A stretch of DNA of 64,000 nt from Sceloporus undulatus (lineage: Eukaryota > Chordata > Lepidosauria > Squamata > Phrynosomatidae). A model generated the notes under the pieces. The model was not told where the DNA came from. It was given only the letters and a program-made list of their open reading frames with translations, and made no database searches. Positions 55,910 through 64,000 of the stretch are shown in pieces. The stretch is taken from assembly GCF_019175285.1 (NCBI RefSeq), contig NC_056528.1:18207020-18271019 (forward strand), in the 5' to 3' direction. The translations under genes and the position numbers were made by a program. Every line of letters starts with the position of its first letter. The first letter of the stretch is position 1.

Positions 55910-56046
55910 TTTTTATGGTCTGCCTTTTAATGCATTTTGAAGCGATTTAATTTTACAGTTGTTGGATTGCCTTTAAAAGAGAATGTTTATATTTTTACTG
56001 ATGCACTGTACGTTTTTAATCTGCTGGTTTTAATATTCTGTGATAT

Positions 56047-56252
56047 AGCTGTTGAACCGTGGACTAGACTTCGAGCCAGGGTTCGATTCCCAGCTTGGCC
56101 ATGAAACCCATGGGTGACCACTCTCTCAACCTCTGGCGAAGGCAATGGCAAACCCCCTCTGAACAAATCTTGCCAATAAAACCCCAGGGTAAGTTCACCT
56201 GTGGATCGCCATAAATCAGAAATGACTTAAGGCACACAACAATGACAAAACT
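56047..56252 (+). repeat. Sauria-type SINE, near full length
   Basis: GAGCCAGGGTTCGATTCCCA, AACCCCCTCTGAACAAATCT and GGATCGCCATAAATCAGAAA. Confidence 0.87.
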
Positions 56253-56298
56253 GCCTTGAGGTCCTAATGTTTTTAGAAAGGTGGGATAACATGGTCAA

Positions 56299-56346
56299 TA
56301 ATAATAATAATAAAATAATAATAATATAAAATATAAAATAATATCC
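56299..56346. repeat. AAT-rich simple repeat
   Basis: AATAATAATAATAAAATAAT grading into ATAAAATATA. Confidence 0.85.
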
Positions 56347-56894
56347 CACCTTTCCTCTAATACTTACCATAATAAGTGTCTTTCCAAACCCTGGTTCACA
56401 GGTGCTCAGACGATCCTGTCCCAAGAGGAGGGGAAAACAAGAACTTTCAGTTTAGAGTGGAAATATGAGAAACGGGTCCTTTTACAATCGCCAGTTATTG
56501 GAACAGCAATTCCTGAATGTCTGATTTATTAGCACAGGGGTAACTGCCAGTTGTGGATGCAGCCTGTCTGGCACACACTTCCTCTTGGCCCTCAGCATCC
56601 TTTCTGATCTGAGGCCCCTTTTGAGTCTGCATCCCATTCTGGATTCTCTGAAAATGAATCACCACCTCTACCTGGAGCCTTGGCTTTGGCTGAATCTCTT
56701 CTGACCACATTTCAAGCCTTTGCTATTTAGCCACCTCTCTCAGAGTGCTCTGTGGCCACAAGGAAATAACAATCCCAGGATTTGTAGAGGGGACCTGGGC
56801 AACCAATGGTTTTTGCTGTAGTCTCCTGCATGTCTGGGAAAGAAGTAGGGAGCTCTTGGGGGCTATACCATTCAAGGAACGGCACTTTATTCTC

Positions 56895-57217
56895 CAATTT
56901 TCACAGATGAAGACTGGGACAGGTATGGCAAACCAACATGAAGGGGCCAGAATGACAAGCGTTGTGAGTGAGGAAGAGCAAACAAAGGAGAGGTGGCAGC
57001 AGTTTGCTTTTGCCTGAGCCAACTGGGAAGGATGAAATTTTGCCCATCCTTTGCACTCCACTCCAGAAACTACTTTTGCCCTTCGCACTCAGTTTGCAAA
57101 GGGGGAAAGTGAGAGGGGCAAGAGAGAAACTAGGACATTTTGAATATATCTGGAAAAGCAGGATGACAGAGGATTAATTGGGATTGTATCTGCCAAATTG
57201 AGACAGTTGGAAGGTAT
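56895..57217 (+). repeat. Dispersed repeat 'family D', near full length
   Basis: TTTTCACAGATGAAGACTGG, GGCAGCAGTTTGCTTTTGCC, GAAACTAGGACATTTTGAAT, CAGAGGATTAATTGGGATTG and GAGACAGTTGGAAGGTATG. Confidence 0.78.
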
Positions 57218-57318
57218 GTGGCAGCGCACTGGACTTTGGGAAGGACAGTTCCTATTCTATACCAGGAATGTTGGCATTAAGCCTTAGCTTAGTATTGCAA
57301 CAGACCAGAAGACGTTTA

Positions 57319-57440
57319 GAATCATAGAGTTGGAAGATACCACAAGGGCCATCCAGTCTAACCTCTTGACATGTATCAATTTATGATCAATTCGCCTATC
57401 AGTTTTGACTCAAAAATCATGTGTTGCGACCACCATTAAA
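57319..57440 (-). repeat. CR1 LINE 3'-end fragment
   Basis: AGAATCATAGAGTTGGAAGA and GGGCCATCCAGTCTAACCTC, the reversed CR1 terminus. It lies just beyond the MYMK stop in transcript sense. Confidence 0.7.
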
Positions 57441-57686
57441 AGCCAATGACAATCCATTCTCACCATTCCAAACAGGCCTCAAAAAAACCCCAAACCAAAC
57501 CAAAGATCCAGAGCTGAGAGGCTACAACAGTACAGGATCTTACCAGCGGCACCATTGGTGAAACCACAATCCAGTGGAACTGGTTATCATGATCACACAT
57601 TCTGCAGGATGGCACCGGACATGCACACAGTGAAGGCAACATGCTCAGAGTCTCTGTAGCTGGTGGGCTGCTTCCTTTCCCCACCT

Positions 57687-60600
57687 TCAAACACAACAGC
57701 AAAGCGTTGAACAGTCCAGCTTCGCAGGAGCGCCACCGTTCCCGGCTTTCTTGTTCACTTTGGGCAGGAGAAGGACAAAAGACATGGCCAAGGCACAGTG
57801 GTAGAAGCTGTGGACATAAGTATAATCCCATTCCTGGAAGAGGAAAGAGCAACTGATGTAAGAATAGAGTTGTTTATGATTATGGTTTGCTGACATTGTG
57901 CTTGGGACTGACATCTTTGGAAATGGCCCTTTGCATGTGTGGGCAAAATTGAATTGAATAGTTTTGCAATGTCCATATTCACGAGGGGGCTGCTGCGATA
58001 TTGCAATGTGTTGGGCACATCCATGGCACAATGGGCCCCAATGGACATCTGGACACTGGCTAGGAAGTGCTGGGGCACAACAGGAACACCTCATGTGCCT
58101 CAGAAGTGCATGTTGTGCATTGAAGCACTTTTGGCAGTGCCCAGATGTGCATCTTCACAATTAATTTCGTTTGCATTGAATTGCATTTCTGAAATATAGC
58201 TACAGATTCCTAAAGTTATGAGCCTTCCTTGCTTATGAAAACCTGCTGAAATTTATAGGATTGCCATAAGCCAGGAGGCAATTTGAAGGTGCAGCCACAA
58301 ATACACAAACCTAATGATCCCATTAACGACAACCTCCTAATCTCTCCTCCAATGAAACGACATCAACAAGAACCCACAAACACTCCTATTGAGGGTGACC
58401 AGGAAGCTCAGGGCATGCCAAGGCATCTGTTTGTCACCTTCCACTCCTCCCCAGATGCCTTTGGCTTTGCCATAGAGTCATGGAAAGAACTTGACAGGGA
58501 GGGAAGTGACAAATGGGACATTAATGTGGGGCTGGGAAGGGGAGGTTGCGTTACTTTTTTCAGCAGCGGGCTGAGTGCCATCCCTGACTGGAGAAAGTGG
58601 AGTATGAGGCCCACGTCAGCAGTGTGCGGACTGTGGGTGACTCAGTTGCAAAACACTTTTGAACCAGGCTTGTGTGCTAGGAATCTCAGGACCTCTTACC
58701 TAAAATGGTAGCGCTGCTCCTAGGCTGCTGAGGACAGCGGTGGGTTCATCCAGGAATCAGAAGATTTGCAACTTTTCCTTCTTACAATTGTGGAATGCCT
58801 TCTGGTTTTGACTAATCTCTTGCTAATGATGTGCATGTTTTCTTTTTTGAGTGGGAAGAAGTTTTCCCCACAATTGCATTATTAATGAATTTAAGTTGGC
58901 TAGGATCAGCATCAGTCTCTCCCCCACAAAAAAAATCCTCTTCAGGCTAGAGGCATTGGCTTCATCTTCCTGATCTAGAATTGCCAGTTTAGGGTCTTCC
59001 AAAAATTTGAGGTTTCCAGGCAAAAACCTGAGAGCTAGGGACAGATGCTGGTGAGTTCCCTAGATATCAAGATGACTGGGCACATATTTTGATTCAAAGA
59101 AATACACATGTTCACAAAGAGAAAGAGAAAAGGCAATGTTGAGAAAATATATTTCTCTGTTTGGAAATTAAGAGCGGACCCTTAGCTAAAGGGGCTGTTT
59201 CTAAGTGAGGTGAAATAAGGGGGAAATTGTTAGTTTCTTCCTTCTCTCCCAATTGCTTGAGTGCCAGAACTCACCTTCCACACTGCTCTGCATTCACCTT
59301 CTGCCTAGAACCAAGCAGACTAGATTAAATGGTACTTAGCCTCATGGGAAGGCAATGGCTAACCTCCTCTGAACAAGAGCATTGGACTACGATCCTGGAG
59401 ATAAGGGTTCGATTCACCTTAGTGTTCCCATAGGTCAGAAATGAGTTGAAGGCACGCAACAACAACAACATTCTGCCTCTAGTGTGAGCCAGTGTGGTGT
59501 AATGGTTTGAACATTGGACTATGAACCTGGAGATCAGGGTTTGATTCCCTGCTCAGCCATGGAAACCCATTGGGTGACCTTGAGTGAGTCATACACTCTC
59601 AGCCCCCCCCCCAAAAAACAAAACCCATGATAGGTTTGCCTTAGGGTTTCCGTAGGTCGGAAATGACTTTGAAGGCACACAACAACAAATCTTATCTCAC
59701 TAGCTAAACAGGAAGGAGTAATTCATCAAGACAGGATACGAGGATGGAGTTGTCAACTTGTGATGTGGATGAGTCCAACATGGCCTCAAAGGAACATTGT
59801 TGTTTTCCCATGCCCTCTTTCCACCGCCTCGGTGGCTCCAGAAACCCTGGGTTTTTATCATCCATGCAATATAATTAAATCATGGCCAAGTTGGGAATTG
59901 AATCCTGGTTTCCAGAGCCATAGTCCCACATTCGAACCACCATGCCATTTTAAATAGAGCAAACATACCTCGAAAAAGAACCTCAGCATCAAAGCAAGAG
60001 CTCCGAAGCAGAAGCCGGGCCCAATCTGCTGGGTGTAGACACTTTTGTCTGGATACAGCCCTTTCTTCTCTTTCATCTTCTGCAACTGGAAAGAGACAAC
60101 AGCCGATGAGAGCTTCTGTCCACAAACAGTTATTCCAAAACAATTAGCAAACAAATACATAAATATCTTCTTCTTTTCTCCCATGATGGGTCCCCCAAAG
60201 CCAGAGAGATGTCCAAACTCTTCCACCCAGTTGGAGATCTTTTCCTTGTTGTACCAAAACTCTTCCTTTCTTCCAAATTTTCTTTTTGTACCTTTGGCCT
60301 AAACTAAATGTCCCAATGCTAGGACTGAGTCAAATGCTGTGTGGTGAGAACTTCCAGTTCTGTCTGGGGTTTCTCTCCCTCTGTTTTGGCATTTTTCTTC
60401 CTCTGGCCTTTCCTTTTGTGTTGCTATTGCCACCACCAATGTGGTCACATACCTCCTTCCAACTGTTCCAATTTGAGAGGGACAGTTCTCATTAATCCTC
60501 TGCCATCCCACATTCCCAGCTGCTTTTAAAATGTCCTAGTTCCTCTCTCCTCCTCCCACTTTCTTCCTTTGTCCTCAGCTTACTTTCATTGCGGCAACTG

Positions 60601-61216
60601 AGTCCAAACTAGGGCAAAAGGAGTTTGGACTCAACTCGGCACAATTTTGCATTTCCCAGTAACTGCAGATGAAAGCAAACTGCTGCATCCTCTTCCAACT
60701 TATGTGTTCTTTCTCATTTGTAACTTTTGCTATCTTGACTGTGCTGGGATGTCACCTAGCCACATGTGTTCTGGTTTCCATATCTGAAATGTTGGAGGTC
60801 ATGGAGCCATGATGGTGTTCCTCTCCCTGGCTGCCAAATGCCCTCCTTCCTGTCATACTCTCATTCAAACAGAAAAATGTTTAGCCACTGACACCATCTT
60901 AAGGGGAAAATGTCAGCCACTGACACCAATAAACCATCCCCACTTCTTTCACCATGGCATATTGCGATGTATTGTATTTGTATGTTGTAATTGGTGGAAA
61001 CTAACTGGCTCTTAGAATTCTCCTTCGATCTCATCTTAGACTGAGTGTGCCCACATTAAGACCTTACCCATTTCACTGTTATCATGAGGACAGCTGTTCC
61101 AATGGGTCCTGAATAGACGCCGTATCCCCACCGGTCATGGTAGATCCTGACCGCTATGGTGAGTACTCCGAACATCACAAAGGTTGACCGCTTTGGTTCA
61201 TCAAACTCTGCCAGGG
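57687..61216 (-). CDS. MYMK: MYMK (myomaker), last three coding exons
   Basis: Minus-strand exons are 61216-61068, 60085-59969 and 57833-57687 (TGA), all with AG/GT sites and matching phase. They give about 136 residues: ALAEFDEPKRSTFVMFG through YHDRWGYGVYSGPIGTAV, LQKMKEKKGLYPDKSVYTQQ through LALMLRFFFE, and EWDYTYVHSFYHCALAMSFV through PAKLDCSTLCCCV. This equals roughly residues 84-221 of the 221-residue vertebrate myomaker. Myomaker is a seven-pass plasma-membrane protein needed for myoblast fusion. The conserved histidines (YHDRW, SFYHC) and the C-terminal cysteine cluster, which is palmitoylated in the family, are kept. The first exons (MGT... to about residue 83) were searched for on the minus strand up to 64000 and not found, so they should lie beyond the right edge. 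Firm identification. Confidence 0.95.
57841..59337 (-). other. MYMK intron, mostly unique, with a SINE-tail scrap at 58226-58290
   Basis: GGATTGCCATAAGCCAGGAG near 58259 is a Sauria-type tail. The frame at 58283-58711 has no known domain and runs antisense to MYMK. Nothing else recognised. Confidence 0.45.
59338..59472 (+). repeat. Sauria-type SINE, rearranged
   Basis: Body GGCAATGGCTAACCTCCTCT joins a second head piece GAGCATTGGACTACGATCCT, then tail GTTCCCATAGGTCAGAAATG. Body and head order is swapped. Confidence 0.7.
59487..59688 (+). repeat. Sauria-type SINE, complete
   Basis: GAGCCAGTGTGGTGTAATGG (start of the tRNA-like head), GAGATCAGGGTTTGATTCCC (B-box region), GGGTGACCTTGAGTGAGTCA, GGTCGGAAATGACTTTGAAG and a CAACAACAAA tail. 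Confidence 0.92.
60446..60803 (-). repeat. Dispersed repeat 'family D', near full length, MYMK intron
   Basis: ACCTCCTTCCAACTGTTCCA, CATTAATCCTCTGCCATCCC, TTGTCCTCAGCTTACTTTCA, GTAACTTTTGCTATCTTGAC and ATCTGAAATGTTGGAGGTCA. Confidence 0.8.
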
Positions 61217-61509
61217 CTAAATAAGGCAAACCACAGAGGAGGTAAAGTATGATATACTTTTTGGGTGCCAAGCATTATTTTGTACAAAGAATAGTTGTAA
61301 GTGTTCTTTATGGCTTACAGGTAAAGGTTGCCATTACCTTTTATGTGACTTCAGATCGACTCTGACTTACATATTGTAGGGTTTTTTGAGGAAGAAAATT
61401 TAGTTATTTATTTTGTTGGCCATTAATTTTTTAAATTAATGTTTAATGTGATTTAATTTACAATCAAAATAATAGACAATCAATGATAAAGGATCTGGGG
61501 AGCCTTTAA

Positions 61510-61798
61510 AGGAGCTTTTAAAAGGTCCTGGTTTAGCACTCTTCCTCCCACTCTTAGGTTATTTCAGTTGCTGCAAATTTAGTTCAGAGCTCCAAAGCAG
61601 TTTGCACTCAGTTATAATTCAGCATTAATGAGGAAAAGAGGTGAAATCTTGCCCTTCTTTTTAGAATCAGACAAACACAAATGGCTGAAGCCTCTGCTAG
61701 CTTGTGTGTTCTTTGTCAAAAATCACTTTTGCAATCTTGACCACATTTTGATGTTGCTTGGCCACATGTACCCAAGTGCAAAATGTTGAAGGGTACAC
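61510..61798 (-). repeat. Dispersed repeat 'family D'
   Basis: CCCACTCTTAGGTTATTTCA, AAATCTTGCCCTTCTTTTTA, AAATCACTTTTGCAATCTTG and AGTGCAAAATGTTGAAGGGT. Confidence 0.72.
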
Positions 61799-62047
61799 TT
61801 CAAGAAACATCTTACATTGGACTTGCGGAGTGTACATCTCCATGTGCAGCGTTAAACACTGCCCTTGGGTTAAATGGCAAATGGTTAAACTGAAGCAAGA
61901 CCCCAAATGCGCAGCTGAGTGCACAACCAAATGTGCATACAGACGCATGCACAATGAGTGTCCACGCACAACTCCATTTTGGCAACCTTAAACTAAATGA
62001 GAATGTTGTGGATGGGACAAAAAACGTTCAACCACTTCTATAAGGGT

Positions 62048-62263
62048 ACAGTGGGACCTTGGTATCTGTTGGGGTTTGGTTCCAGGAACCCCTATGGATA
62101 CCAAAATGTGTGGGTGCTCAAGTCCCATTATATACAATGGCATAGTAAAATGGTGTCCCTGATATAAAATGGCAAAATCAAGACTTGCTTATTGGAATTT
62201 ATACAAATTATATTGTCAAGCCACAGAAAAAAAATCCATGGATACAGAGGGCTGGCTATAGTT
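62048..62263. repeat. Tigger/pogo-like MITE 'family C', well kept
   Basis: ACAGTGGGACCTTGGTATCT, TGTGGGTGCTCAAGTCCCAT, AAAATGGCAAAATCAAGACT and GATACAGAGGGCTGGCTATA. TA on both sides. Confidence 0.82.
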
Positions 62264-64000
62264 ACATACACAAAGTTTTCTGGTCATTGTCTACCACCAT
62301 CCCCAGCTTATTTTAAAAGGGATGTCATTGCCTAAGAACTTCAGTTTTGGTTGTAAAGGACAATGATAATGAGATTTCAGGTTTAAATAAACATGGAAGA
62401 AAAATTCTCATCATCCTACCTCCTGATCATCTGGTTATCTTCTGGGATGTTTTAAACCTATGGCTCAAGAACGGGCCAAGGTTGCTTCTCGGCCTCAGGC
62501 ACCTGCCCATGGTGTGCAAACTCACACTTCGTCAATGGGGCTATGAATTATTGGAAGCTGTCGTTGAGCAGAGAATGGGGTAATCGCTGATAAAAGTTAT
62601 GGTTCCCGGTGGGCTGCTTGACTGCATTTCTCGCTCACGCAGCTGCGGCGTGGCTGGATTTGCAGTCCTGGGAAATGAGCCCATAATATTCGGGCTGCCT
62701 GCGCACACGTGTGCATTCAACACTTTGCAAGCGACATGGTTTTCTTCACGTCCCAGACAGACACCACAACTTCGGTGTCCTTGGATCGCAGGCTTTCTTC
62801 GAGTGGCCTAATCTGGTATTAATTTCAACAGCGTGCCTGCTGTACCGAAACGTTCAAGTAGATCAGGTACAGAATGGTTTGTAGGTCCGTTTGTTTCAAC
62901 CTGGGAGCCAAGCCCAAATGAAATTAGATTTAATTCCAAATAAGCAGGTCCATTATTGCACTGTGGGGATTGTGTGTATACTTGGCAGGTAAATGGTTGA
63001 CTATTCCATCCTTGTATGTGAGGACAAATCAGTTCCGTAGTTTACCCCCTGCTATAGGAGAACACCTGTTTTTGAGCTGCTTTTGCTTGTTATTTGCACA
63101 TTCTTAAGTGTTTTGGGAAATAATTCTGAAAAAATAATGCCTGGAATTCACATTTATGAATGCTTTGTCTACATGGATAATTTACCCCAAGCTCCCCCTG
63201 AGTGCACTGCATCTTGCTTATACGACGTAGGAGCAAACCCCTGAATTGGGGCCAGGCTGTCTTCATGATGCCTGCTCCCAATTTGGGGCTTCTTCCCCTA
63301 ATCCACATTTAAACAACTCACCAATTGCTGTAGGGTTTCAGCAACAATGATGGCTCCCTTTTCACTTGCAATCCCTGCAAATTCCCCGGTGCCGCTGTTA
63401 TGGGCATGAGTTGCTCTGAAGTCAGAACAAGGCGCCCAGAGTCGATAATGTTGCTGGGCACCTTATTCTGACCTCAGCAGTGAAGCTGGGTAATGCATGG
63501 GAAGTGCGTGGGAAGGCAGCCATCCATCGTCACTGAAGAAAGAACCAAAACCTTGCAAAGTAAGAGGTGATTTCGAGGAGAATTTGGGGCCAGAATACTC
63601 TGGGAGTAGCCCAGAATATTCTGGTAAGTGTAGATGAGCCCTTAGAGTTACATGTTTGTAGCCAATTTTGTATTCACAATCCCTATGTATTCAATAATGC
63701 CAGGAATATGTAGGGTTTGTAAAATTGTAAAAATTACTGAGAACTATGGGAGTCTGGTCTCCTTGATCTAAGCAATTCCCCGAACATTTAAAGATGTCGA
63801 AACATCCCAGTCTCCCCATCTTTCTTTGGGTAACAAGTGATCTCTAGTGCGGTGAGGAATTACAACAGGGAACTGTTCTTGAACAGCCTTGGCTCGTTCT
63901 TGGCTCCCTTTGGATACTATCTCATGTGGCTGAGATTCACCATCTCTCAGCAACCAAGCTACGCAGTTCTACTTTTCTACTGTATCATCTATCGCACCAA
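62264..64000. other. Unique stretch upstream of the visible MYMK exons, no feature recognised
   Basis: Almost free of nameable repeats, unlike the rest of the window. It includes a CpG-containing block at about 62580-62800. It is presumably MYMK intron. No exon for the MYMK N-terminus was found on the minus strand. Confidence 0.4.

Noticed and set aside
62347-62583. 78-codon frame in the unique right-hand region as a MYMK N-terminal exon
   Set aside because: It is on the wrong strand for MYMK and does not resemble the myomaker N-terminus.

Overview
The window is vertebrate nuclear DNA, most likely from a squamate reptile and probably an iguanian lizard. The evidence is many tRNA-derived SINEs with a Bov-B LINE tail (the Sauria SINE architecture), a 5S rRNA-headed relative, Bov-B, CR1 and L1-like LINE fragments, and many foldback MITEs, set among intron-containing genes that align by eye to known vertebrate proteins. 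There is no prokaryotic, plasmid or CRISPR content, and I recognised no LTR or retroviral element.

Gene layout, left to right. The last three coding exons of the spliceosomal WD40 gene PRPF4 (+) lie at 442-1421. RNF183 (-), a one-coding-exon membrane RING E3 ligase, is at 2773-3336. A 3'-terminal exon of an unrecognised single-pass membrane protein (-) is at 5730-6598; its extracytoplasmic part faintly resembles the LAP1/LULL1 torsin-activator fold. SLC2A6/GLUT6 (+) has ten coding exons from 11037 to 22177. CACFD1, the Flower homologue (-), has five coding exons between 32050 and 26614 and a probable 3'UTR of almost 3 kb, so it is tail-to-tail with SLC2A6. The last three coding exons of MYMK/myomaker (-) are at 57687-61216, with its first exons beyond the right edge.

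From about 32.3 to 57.6 kb I found no host gene. This stretch is a layered bed of SINEs, MITEs and LINE scraps. Several nestings carry clear target-site duplications, so their relative ages can be read. The most distinctive element is a roughly 1.4-kb CpG-rich element with long terminal inverted repeats at 52750-54131. Other unusual items are a 5S-derived SINE, a 68-bp minisatellite beside it, a 234-bp foldback MITE inside a SINE, and a palindromic repeat with hammerhead-like core motifs.

The genes do not form one pathway. They are a linkage group: PRPF4 and RNF183 sit at human 9q32, while SLC2A6, CACFD1 and MYMK sit at human 9q34, so their closeness here reflects chromosome rearrangement. 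Coordinates of split genes were set by reading splice sites and checking that codon phase carries across every junction.
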